From Centropristis striata (lineage: Eukaryota; Chordata; Actinopteri; Perciformes; Serranidae), in contig NC_081521.1 of the NCBI RefSeq assembly GCF_030273125.1, forward strand, positions 25,470,976-25,534,975: a stretch of DNA of 64,000 bases, read 5' to 3'. This document shows positions 10,729-20,900 of the stretch, piece by piece. Within the stretch, counting starts at the first letter, position 1, and each line of letters begins with the position of its first letter. A model generated the notes under the pieces. That model was given only the letters and a program-made list of their open reading frames with translations. It searched no databases and was not told the DNA's origin. A program made the position numbers and the translations under genes.

Positions 10729-10993
10729 GGGCATCGTAGGACTGAGGAAGAGAAGAGCCATCCGCAACACCACCGAAGCGGCAGAGAAAGCCTCAAGATG
10801 GCTTTGGCTCAAGAGAGGAGAGCCATGGGGGCAAAGTAGCTAGTTAGCCACCTGGACACAAGCTGGGGTCTGATCAACCTCAGCTGGGTCACCTGGAGGA
10901 GGGTGTATGATGTTGAAAGACCCGAAACACCCGATGACTCCAGGAATCATCACTGAAGATGTGTCCAGAAGCATCAGTAGATGTACTTGCACA
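10729..10993 (+). mobile_element. 5'-truncated R2-group LINE copy (last 265 bp)
   Basis: These 265 bp match 14366-14630 over their whole length without a gap. The one difference I noticed is AATCATCAC versus AATCACCAC. They comprise the last codons (the TEAAEKASRWLWLKRGEP region) and the 3' UTR ending ACTTGCACA. The full-length copy starts immediately afterwards with no poly(A) between, so the two lie head to tail. Confidence 0.85.
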
Positions 10994-13900
10994 GCTTAGA
11001 ACCTGATTCAATCAGTGACAACCAGGAAAGACTGGTTGACAACCGCGAATAGTGTGGCGACTACTGGAGAGTCAGTGACAGCTCGGAGAGACGGCAACCG
11101 GGGCAGAAAGGGCTGGCAACCCAATCTGTGTCTTCTGTGAGGAGGACTCCCATAACAAGCTACGATGAACCTAATGGAAAAATCCCCCCAGGGGTGCCCA
11201 AGAGGGGGGGAGGATGAGCACCCCAATCCGACGGATACAACGGCAATAGACCAAGGAAATGGACAAACGATTACGAGTAAGCAGTGTGCTTGTGGCAAGA
11301 TCTGTAAGAACGAACGAGGCTTAAAGATCCACCAAGCGAGGATGAAGTGTTTGGTGGAGTCAGGACCAACACAACGCACAGGTTTCCAACCTTGTGAGAC
11401 GGAGGAGGAGCCAGGCCCGGAGTCACCCCATAGTGCCCGGAGCCTCCAAGTGTTGCAAAGGACTCCCACCAGCATCATATCTGAGAGGAGGTGGATCAAG
11501 TGGCCAGCAGCTAGCAAGACAGCACTGTGGAACCAGTTCGACAACAATGTAGACCAAATACTGGAGGCAACTGCGAGGGGAGACGTCGAGAGGAAACTGC
11601 AAACCATGACAATGATCATCGTCAGCACTGCATCAGAACGGTTCGGAGAAGAGGAGAAGAAAGCTGCAAAAGGACCCTGCTCAAAGAACCAAAGGGAGGT
11701 TTGGATACATAACATCAGGCAGGAGATGAAGACCCTAAAGAGTCGGTACAAGCAGGCAGGAGACGAGGAGCGCTTTGGCTTGGCACAGCTGATGTGCATC
11801 CTAAGGAAGAAGATCATGGTGCTTCGTCGAGCAGAGTGGCACCGGAGGCGCCGCCACGAAAGAGCAAGAAAGTGCTCTGCATTCATTGCCAACCCCTTCA
11901 AATTCACCAAGGAGCTGCTAGGTCGGAAGCCAAGCGGCAAGCTGACTTGCTCACAGGAGGAGATAGACCACCATCTTCAGCACACTTACAGCGACCCAGC
12001 AAGAGAGCAGGAGTTGGGAGAGTGCCGCACCCTGATAAATCCCCCTGAGCCGAGGGTGGAGTTCGATATGTCAGAGCTGCAGCTGAAGGAAGTGCAGGAG
12101 GTCATCAGGAAAGCGCGTTCAAGCTCTGCTCCAGGACCAAGCGACACATAAAGTGTACAAAAACTGTCCTAAACTCCTGCAGCGCCTGTTGAAGATCCTG
12201 CGAGTCATCTGGAGGAGGGGCACGATTCCAGCACAGTGGAGAGTTGCCGAGGGGGTTTGGATTCCGAAGGAGGAGAACTCCAGACAGATAGATCAGTTCT
12301 GCATCATCTCCTTGTTGTGTGTCGAAGCCAAGATCTTTTTCAGCTCTGTTTCCAACCGGCTGTGCACCTTCCTTGGAAAGAACAGCTTCATAGACACATC
12401 GGTCCAGAAGGGTGGAATCACAGGAATGCCAGGATGTCTGGAGCACACTGGAGTGGTAACACAGCTAATTAGAGAGGCAAGAGAGAACAAGGGCAATCTG
12501 TCAGTCTTGTGGCTCGACCTGGCAAATGCTTATGGCTCAATACCACACAAACTGGTGCAGCTCACGTTGACAAAACATCATGTCCCCAGCAGGATCAGCG
12601 ACCTCATCGCTGACTACTACAGCAACTTCAGGATGAGGGCCTCTTCAGGAGCAGTTACATCAAGCTGGCACAAGATCGAGATCGGGATTATCACTGGGTG
12701 CACTATCTCAGTGATCCTGTTCTCTCTGGCCATGAATATGCCCACAAAGTCTGCTGAATCAGAGTGCAGAGGGCCTAAGATGAAAACAGGTCAACGCCAG
12801 CCACCAATCAGGGCGTTTATGGATGACCTCACAGTCACTACAGAGTCAGTTCCAGGCTGCCGATGGATTCTGCAGGGACTCGAAAAGCTGATGGTGTGGG
12901 CGCGGATGCGTTTCAAGCCTGCCAAGTCCAGATCAATGGTGCTGAGGAGAGGAAAGGTGGATGACAAGTTCAGATTCAGCGTTGCAGGTGCAACCATCCC
13001 AACCTTAACTGAGAAGCCTGTTAAGAGCTTGGGCAAGGTGTTCGACAGCACCTTGAGGGATGCAGCGTCCATCCAATCAACATGCACTGAGTTGGATGGC
13101 TGGCTGAAATCAGTGGACCGGTCTGGCCTGCCAGGCAAATTCAAAGCGTGGCTGTACCAGCATGGTATTCTCCCAAGGATCCTATGGCCACTTCTCGTCT
13201 ACGAAGTGCCAATTTCGACAGTTGAGACCTTGGAGAGGAAGGTCAGCAGCCACCTAAGGAGATGGCTTGGTCTACCAAGGAGCCTGAGTAACATCGCACT
13301 GTACGGACACCGCAACAAGCTCCAACTGCCATTTAAGTCCTTGGAAGAGGAGTTTAAGGTGTCAAGAGCCAGAGAAGTGCTGCAGTACAAGGACTCAAGC
13401 GATCCAATGGTGGCCAAAGCAGGGATTGAAGTGAGGACGGGTAGGAAGTGGAAAGCAGAGGAGGCTGTTCGACAAGCAGAGACAAGGCTGCATCACAAAA
13501 AGCTGGTGGGAGTGGTGACAAGAGGCAGAGCTGGACTGGGGTCCTTTGCAACTCTCTATGGTGGCACCATGAAAGGGAAGGATGAGCGTCACCTAATCCA
13601 GGAGGAGGTGAGAGCAGCAGTTGAGGAGGAGAGATCTTGCAGGACAGTAGGGATGAGGCAACAAGGTGCTTGGACAAGATGGGACAACACAATCGAGAGG
13701 AGGGTGACTTGGGCTGATCTTTGGAAAGCCAAACCACAGCGGATCAAGTTCCTCATACAGGCAGTGTATGATGTGCTTCCCAGCCCATCTAACCTGCATG
13801 TGTGGGGTATTGCAGAAACACCAGCATGCCGGCTGTGCTCAAAGCGTGGAACCCTGGAGCACATTCTGAGCAGCTGTTCCAAGGCACTCGGAGAGGGACG

Positions 13901-14630
13901 GTACTGATGGAGACTGCAGGTGCTGAAGGTTATTGCTGAAGCCATCGGGGCAGGTGTCGAGTGGGCCAAGCGCTCCCGCCTCCCCAAGCAAGCCATCGCC
14001 TTCATCAGAGCCGGGGAACAGCCAAGCACCGCTGCAAAAACATCTGCAGGTGTTCTGGCCTCTGCAAGGGACTGGCAGCTGTTGGTTGACCTTGAGCAGA
14101 AACTGAAGTTCCCCAACCACATAGTGACCACCAACTTGAGGCCGGACATTGTTCTCCTGTCCGAATCCACCAAGCAAGTACTACTGTTGGAGCTCACAGT
14201 CCCTTGGGAAGATCGCTTGGAAGAGGCCTTTGAAAGGAAGCTAACCAAGTACGATGGACTTGTCAGTAGTTGTCAGCAAGCTGGATGGAGAGCAAGGTGT
14301 CTCCCAATAGAGGTTGGAAGCAGGGGCTTTGCAGCACGATCGCTGTCCAGAGCCTTCAGTACGTTGGGCATCGTAGGACTGAGGAAGAGAAGAGCCATCC
14401 GCAACACCACCGAAGCGGCAGAGAAAGCCTCAAGATGGCTTTGGCTCAAGAGAGGAGAGCCATGGGGGCAAAGTAGCTAGTTAGCCACCTGGACACAAGC
14501 TGGGGTCTGATCAACCTCAGCTGGGTCACCTGGAGGAGGGTGTATGATGTTGAAAGACCCGAAACACCCGATGACTCCAGGAATCACCACTGAAGATGTG
14601 TCCAGAAGCATCAGTAGATGTACTTGCACA
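10994..14630 (+). mobile_element. R2-group (RLE endonuclease) non-LTR retrotransposon, near full length
   Basis: The 5' boundary is set by the end of the truncated upstream copy, and the 3' boundary by the shared end ACTTGCACA. The 3637-bp unit contains a 171-bp 5' UTR, one long ORF broken by two lesions (11165-14480) and a 150-bp 3' UTR. It is followed by A/T-rich sequence (14631-14670) resembling the A-rich DNA before the array (10691-10728), so the insertion target was low-complexity. The single ORF with an N-terminal zinc finger, a central RT, a C-terminal CCHC and a restriction-like endonuclease identifies the R2 group. I think the NeSL/Utopia branch is likely but cannot prove it. Confidence 0.82.
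11165..14480 (+). pseudogene. R2-group LINE polyprotein, two disabling lesions
   Basis: The frame runs 11165-12151, then shifts by one base and continues 12153-13907, is stopped by a TGA, and resumes in the same frame to 14480. The N-terminal part has a C2HC-type zinc finger (CACGKICKNERGLKIHQ...C) and a basic region. RT motifs are WIPKEENSRQIDQF, VLWLDLANAYGSIPH and the catalytic FMDDLTVT. Then come a CCHC motif (CRLCSKRGTLEHILSSC) and an endonuclease core (RPDIVLL...LELTVPWEDRLEEAFERK). The frameshift falls within the RT N-terminal region at about 12140-12152. The stop at 13905-13907 lies between the CCHC and the endonuclease. Otherwise the protein is well preserved, which suggests recent inactivation. 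Confidence 0.85.
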
Positions 14631-14689
14631 ACAAAAAATTAAAATAAAAAAATAATTATAAAAAAAAAAATGTGAAGAAGTAAAAAGGA

Positions 14690-15035
14690 CAGTGGTGGAA
14701 GAAGTATTCAGATCATTTACTTCAGTAAAAAGTACTAATACCACACTGTGAAATGACTCCACTCTGCTCATTTTAACTACCTAATAAACTTTTAAGTATT
14801 TTAATTTATAAAAATGGGTAATAATTTTAAATGTATCATGTTTTTCATTTTAAATCTTGACCTGAAAAGTAATTAAAGCTGTCAGCTAAATGTAGAGGAG
14901 TAAAAAGTACAATATTTGCCTCAAAATGTAGTGGAGTAGAAGTATAAAGTTACATAAAATGTACATAAAAGTACCTCAAAATTGTACTTTAAGTCCAGTA
15001 CTTGAGTAAATGTACATAGTTACTTTCCACCATTG
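14690..15035 (+). repeat. Teleost hAT-like MITE, copy B
   Basis: It starts CAGTGGTGGAAGAAG and ends CTTTCCACCATTG, the inverted terminal pair of this family. It is nearly identical to copy A at 2412-2725, including the preceding GAAGTAAAAAGGA flank, which suggests a duplicated locus rather than two independent insertions. Confidence 0.75.
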
Positions 15036-15280
15036 CTACCTGCCACTTCTAACTTATACATAGTCCTCCTTCAGACACTGTATGAGGATTAAAGGGATAG
15101 TTTGTGCATTATTATACAAAACTTGTGTTAGAATAATTTGAATATTCTACGTTGTTTAAAATGAAATGATTACTGTGTCTCTCTTTTTGTATTTGTTGTT
15201 TGTCTCCACGGTCATCAAAGGTCACTATGCATGCGTAATTCACTAAACCTTGATAATATCTATCTCTATGCATTTATATC
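15036..15280. other. Unique-looking spacer with 50 bp shared with 2733-2782
   Basis: No coding potential was seen. The last 50 bp, starting ATGCGTAATTCACTAAACC at 15231, recur at 2733-2782 with one substitution noticed. Confidence 0.5.
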
Positions 15281-15580
15281 AGAGTTTCAGCTCCTCCCCT
15301 CTGGGCGTAGGTTTACAATCCCTAGGTTTAGAACAAACAGACACAAAAACACTTTTGTCCCTGCTGTGCTTTGCACAAGTGTTTATTTATTGTTGCTTTT
15401 ATGTATGTTTTGATATATACATTTTAACCTTTATCTACGTTTTTTTACAGCCAAAAGAAGTTTTATTTTATTTTGCTGTTTTTTTGTTTATTTTTCTGTC
15501 TTCTTTTTTTTTTGCTATTCGTATTTTAGTTCACATCAATATCTAAGTATAATCTGGACCTCTAAGAACTTTTAATAATT
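15281..15580 (+). mobile_element. L2/CR1-like LINE 3' tail, second copy
   Basis: It matches 10212-10530 closely and encodes the same FQLLPSGRRFTIPRFRTNR end, followed by the same T-rich 3' UTR up to CTTTTAATAATT. It is more 5'-truncated than the first copy. The homologous end at 10530 instead joins the 27-bp minisatellite. Confidence 0.75.
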
Positions 15581-15784
15581 TTGTATTTAATTTTTTTTAT
15601 TTTTTATTTAACTTGCCATTTCTTAACTTCCACTGTCTTAAGTTGAATGATGTGTGATATGTGCCTTTTTTGTGTGTGTGTATGAGGACTCTATTTGTAC
15701 CCAGAGGTAGATTTTGTTTGCAGTATGAAGTAAATAACATAGATAAAAATATTTTAAAAAACATGATAATGATAATGCATTTCA

Positions 15785-16620
15785 TTGCCTTAAGTCTTAT
15801 GGTCTGGGCACAGTGCCAAATATTAAATTAGACTGCCACCAGAGCGCCACCGAGGGGCCAATCAATAAAACCTTCACGGGTTATCCTCAGGAGGGCATTG
15901 ACAATAAGTATACCAAGTTTGGTGTTAATCCAACCAACCGATTTGGAGTATAAAATACTTCAATTTAAAGAGCGCCACCTAGTGGTCATCGGCCAAAATT
16001 TTGCACAGAGCCTCAGGGGCTCATGGGGAAGTAGGATCTTGAGTTTCATGTCATTCAGACACACCAATGTGGAGATATGCAACACTTCGTGTTTTGTGTT
16101 TAAAATAGCACCACCTGCAGGAAGTTGTTATTTAATAACTTGAGTATTCTTTGGGTTATCAAAATTATCTTAATAACTTTTTGTTTTGAGGGTCCATAGA
16201 TGTTGTGTGCAAAGTTTGGTGCAAAACGATGAAATTGTCTAGGAGGAGTTCGAAAAAGTATGTTTACGACATTTTGCAAATTTGCAAAAAAAAAACTCTA
16301 GGCGAAAATGGGCGTGGCCTATATCACGAGATTCAGCACAACTCAGTGAATGCGTGGACATAAGGTTTTTGAATGTGCGATAAAGTATGTGGGAGTTATT
16401 AGCCAAAACGCACTTTCCTTTATTATAGCGCCACCTAGTGGTGGAAATTCAGGATGACAATAGATTATAAAATTTTTCGCCAGGTGTGACTTACATTTAA
16501 AGTTTCATGAGTTTTGGGGTATGTTCAGGCAGTGAAAAATGCGATCATTTGGGAAGAAGAAAAAAAAACATTCGAAATACAATAGGGACCTCGCAGGTCG
16601 TTGCCTGCTCGGGCCCTAAC
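15785..16620 (+). repeat. Teleost interspersed repeat (GCGCCACCTAGTGG type)
   Basis: It contains repeated AGCGCCACCTAGTGG blocks (about 15970 and 16432), AAGTTTGGTG segments and a terminal segment CCTCGCAGGTCGTTGCCTGC then TCGGGCCCTAA. These are hallmarks of a very common fish interspersed repeat. A related end occurs at 57121-57612. There is no coding capacity. Confidence 0.65.
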
Positions 16621-16717
16621 AAGCAAAGGTGGGCTTACTATTTCTCCACTTGCTATAATTCATTTTTAAATGCTTTTAAATCAAGACTGAAGAATTTCTC
16701 TTTGCCACTGCCTTTCA

Positions 16718-17005
16718 TTCATCCATCCATCCATTTTCTTCCGCTTATCCGGGGCCGGGTCGCGGGGGCAGCAGGCTAAGCAGGGCATCCCAGACGTCCC
16801 TCTCCCCAGCCACAACGTCCAGCTCCTCCTGGGGGACCCCGAGGCGTTCCCAGGCCAGGAGAGAGATATAATCCCTCCACCGTGTTCTGGGTCTTCCCCG
16901 GGGCCTCCTACCAGTTGGACGTGCCCGGAACACCTCTAACGGGAGGCGCCCGGGAGGCATCCTTACCAGATGCCCAAACCACCTCAGCTGACTCCTTTCG
17001 ACTCG
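16718..17005 (-). mobile_element. RTE/Rex-like LINE, 5'-truncated, 11-bp target duplication
   Basis: The flanking duplication ACTGCCTTTCA lies at 16707-16717 and 17006-17016. On the minus strand the segment encodes a LINE C-terminus (RSQLRWFGHLVRMPPGRLP, GRRPRGRPRTRWRDYISLL) and ends in a short GGAT tandem tail, typical of RTE-type 3' ends. At 288 bp it is dead on arrival. Confidence 0.8.
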
Positions 17006-17295
17006 ACTGCCTTTCAGTAAACGATAAATGCTAATACTGCACTGTAACTTCAAATTGATATTTTTTTTAAATATTTCATCTTCTCATTTTCAATTTATTT
17101 TTTTAATATATGAATGTAATTTTATATATGTCTCTTTCCAGTGCTTTGCATCCTCAGTTGATCAGATCATGCGATTTTACCCCTTTAAGATAATGGTCTA
17201 TGTCAAGTGTGTGACTTAAGCGTGTTTATTATAAGTCAAAATAAAATGTGACTTAGGCAATTTTTTGAACATGCCCTTGTGACTTAAGCAAGATA

Positions 17296-17410
17296 TGGTA
17301 ACACTATATTTTGATGGTGTCTACATAAGAGTGACATGAGCGTGTCATGAACATTAATGACACTTTGAAGTAACATTAATGCTCATGATACTTGTCATGT
17401 CATGTTTCTG
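17296..17410. repeat. Teleost repeat fragment (GTGACATGAGCGTGTCATGA type)
   Basis: The phrase TTTTGATGGTGTCTACATAA followed by repeated GACATGA/TCATGA palindromic words recalls a common fish DNA-transposon fragment. It lies just upstream of the CpG-richer rprd1b promoter area. The boundaries are approximate. Confidence 0.4.
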
Positions 17411-17429
17411 ACATTTCATCCCTGCAGGT

Positions 17430-17995
17430 TCAGGGGGCTGATGCTGGGCTCCGCTGCCTGCGTCACTACTGCGCGACGCACATGTCGAGGTTAAAGTGCA
17501 AGCTGCCATTTTTTCGAAGGAATCCTCATTCCTGACTAGACAAGCAAAGACAAATTGTGAGTCCAACCGCAGTTTTATTTTGTCTGTTTGCGCACTGGAA
17601 ACATATTGTGCAGGAGTATCCCGGCAGCTGTGTTTCTCTGAGCCCGGGTTGAGGCGCAGGGTTAGCTCGGGGTTGCAGGTGGCTGCTGCTTAGCTCGGCT
17701 AGCTAACGTTAGCTGTAAACAAACACTGCAGGCAGAGAGGAAAAAGCAGCTGGTAAAAGAGCTCACATTTGTCAGCTTTGTTCAGTAGATGTGGTCGCTG
17801 ATTAAGCTAGAGAAAGAGCCAACGTAGCGTTAGAAACGTAGCGTTAGGGGGAGCGGGGTTTAACTGTGCATGCTTTCAAGTTAGCGACACAACTCGGGAG
17901 TTTTGATGACAGTGCGAGTTTCTCTGAACCAGGTCGGAGCTCAGTCGCTTTAGTGCGGGTCGGGGTCAGCGGGGGAAACACACTCTTCCACCGGC
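17430..17995 (+). promoter_or_regulatory. rprd1b: rprd1b promoter and 5' UTR region
   Basis: GC and CpG content rises here relative to the AT-rich flanks, and no TATA box is obvious, as expected for a housekeeping CpG promoter. It contains the near-palindrome TAGCTAACGTTAGCTG (about 17699-17714) and a direct repeat of ACGTAGCGTTAG (17822-17847). An upstream ATG at 17866 opens an overlapping frame (see findings). The transcription start cannot be fixed from sequence. Confidence 0.45.
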
Positions 17996-20900
17996 ATGTC
18001 GTCCTTCTCCGAGTCGGCCCTGGAGAAGAAGCTGACGGAGCTGAGCAGCTCGCAGCAGAGCGTCCAGACTCTCTCCCTGTGGATCATCCACCACCGCAAA
18101 CACTCCGCACTCATCGTCAAAGTGTGGCACAGAGAGCTGAAGAAAGGTGAGAGCTGTCAGTTGTGCCTGCTGCTGCAAAAGGCTTTGATATGTGCTGATG
18201 TTCATCTGCAAAAAAACCCACAATATTGGTAACGTGAAAATTGAAAGATGAGCTCAAAAGTGTGGCTGTTTAAAGAAGTTATTCAGATCCTTAAGTAAAA
18301 GTGCTGAAACCATACAGTAAAAGAAAAAGTTCTGCATTTAAACGTTACAAAAGTGATTCAATAAGATCTATCAGCAACTCGAAGAGCCAAAACTAGAAGT
18401 AATTAATTAATTTCTTCTAAAACAAATTACCCCCTCTGTAATTTATATTCACACCCTTTGCTTCTGTTTTTGCTGCTGTGACAAGTGAATTTCTAATAAT
18501 CTAATCTAATCTAATTATGTTTTTGTGCTAATATTGCTGATGCATTAATATGTATGTTGCATTCTACTAATGCAGACATTTATACTCCTTTAAATACTGA
18601 TCTATTTTGATCTAAAGCAATGCATCATATTAAATAACTGCATTGTGTTTGTAGTGTCCAGTCAATAGGGTTTTTAAACAGTTTATTTAGTAGTAGAGTA
18701 GTAGACGACTTCTCTCAAACCATAAAAAGGCACATTAAGTTTGTCAGTTAATCAGAAAAAAAGTGCACAGGAACGGTGTGAAGAACTTTAATCTGAAAAG
18801 TAATATGTAGTTATAGCTGTCATATAAATTTAGTGGAGTTAACAGTACAATATTTTCCTCTGACATGTAGTAGAATATAAGTATAAAAGTTATGAAATGG
18901 AAATACTGGAGTAAAGTATATTGTAACAGGTTGAAACTGCTAGTGAGAACACTGTAGATGATTTGAAACCCGAATGTGATAAAATAAGATGCCGTGTCCT
19001 TATGTGCGAAGCTTTCCAGGACTTTACTTATCCAAAATGAATTGGAATATCCAGAGGTTACACATCACCAGAAATAATGAAGATAATGCCTGTACCATGT
19101 AAAGAGACCAAAACAATGTTTTTAAGTGTTAATCTAGCACATTTTGTCTGACCCTGATTACAAGGACGAGAAAAGCAATATGTAATTATAACATTTGAAA
19201 CTGTGATCAAGAAAAGTTTTTTTTACTATGTGCTTATACCATAGTCACATGGTAATGGTATTAAAATATAGCACCTGTACGAGTGTATTCATTGTTACTG
19301 AAACTACCAAAGAAAAAAGAAACCATAAAACACAAGACATAGTCAAAAATAGGTGATGTTGAATGTTGATGTTGATTTTTATTGCTGAAATATTGCTTGA
19401 ATGAATGAACAAATCGGAGTTAGTCAGTGATTAAGAGGTGTTGAACCAAGCCAAATCCAGATAAGGTAGACGCAGAAAACTTGCTACTTTTTAAAAACAC
19501 CTGTTACCGCTACATTGACAAAACATACTGGAAAATTAGACATGTATGTTGAAGTTTGGGTGGATCACCCATCACAGATTGATGTAGGTTTAAGGTAAAT
19601 TTTTCTTTTTAAATCTTGAAAATATCATGATTTTCTGTGACCTCCAGCTAAAAGCTCCAGGAAGCTGACATTCCTGTATCTGGCCAACGATGTTATCCAG
19701 AACAGCAAGAAGAAAGGACCCGAGTTCACCAAAGACTTTGAGACCGTCCTTGTCGATGCCTGCTCCCATGTTGCCAGGTAGATGTGATGTGAACACTGTA
19801 TGCTTTCAGACAAATAATGGTGTGTGTCATAAGTTTGTGTGTGTAGATATGTAACATCCTTTGAGGCTTTATGATAAATAATTCAGTATTTAAATGTATT
19901 CCTGCTTATAAACCTTCTACAGCTGAAGTTTGTTGTATTTCTTTAGTTTCTATGAAGAATTCTACTATATGAGGTGTTTCTCAGACTAAAAAGGAGCTGA
20001 TTATCCAACACACCTTTTTGAAATGCACACATTGTTGGGAGGAATTTGCTGAACACTGTTTTATTTTATGTTTTGTCCTCTCAATCCTCTCTTCTTCTTC
20101 TTCTGATGTCCTTTACTGTCCCGCCTCCCTGCAGTGAAGCAGATGAGGGCTGTAAAAAGCACATGGAGAGACTGCTCAACATCTGGAAGGAGAGAGCTCT
20201 CTACAGAGGAGACTTCATTCAACAGCTCAAACTGGCCATAGAGGACTCCAACAGCCCCAGGCCTTCAGGTGCGGTGGTTTTTATTTACACCAGTACAGTA
20301 ATAAATGTGTCATTGGTGGGTGATACCACCATTAGTTTTTGTATCAAGTAAACAGGATCATTAATAATGATAATAATATTGTATTTGTAATGTGTTGGGG
20401 AGAAATGCATCATTAATAGGCATCTTCTTAAAGTAGCACATATGGTTCAGTTGTTGATCTGCTAACCCTTTGTATTTGTAGCTTAAAACTCTTTATACTG
20501 ATTTTTTTTTTTAATCACACATTATAGCAAAAAATTTTCCTGAAACCATGTTATTGTTTACATACTAATTACTGAATATTATACTTAATTATTGAATTTT
20601 AAAAAGCTGACTGGTCACTTGTATGTTTATCTACAACTTTTACTCTGCCTCTGATCTAAATAGAAAAACCTAAATGTTACCTCAAGTGGAATTTAATTTC
20701 AAACTTAAAAGATGTTAGAAAAACAAAAAAAAACAATTGCATTCTGTTATTGGTGTTTTGAAGAGACATTTCTTTATGCTGTTTTCGAATCTATAGTTTA
20801 TTATGTAGGTTTTATGGCATAATACATAATCACTATATTAATTAGTGATATTGACAATATGTGGGTGTTTGTTCCTCTTGTCTTTGAACTTGATCCTGCA

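Noticed and set aside
11008..11940. Long minus-strand frame opposite the R2-group ORF
   Set aside because: This is a shadow of the coding strand; the plus strand has clear RT, zinc finger and endonuclease motifs.
10729..14630. Interpretation as an LTR retrotransposon with 265-bp LTRs
   Set aside because: The repeat includes the end of the coding region and the 3' UTR, has no TG...CA ends, and the protein carries a restriction-like endonuclease typical of R2-group LINEs and no integrase.
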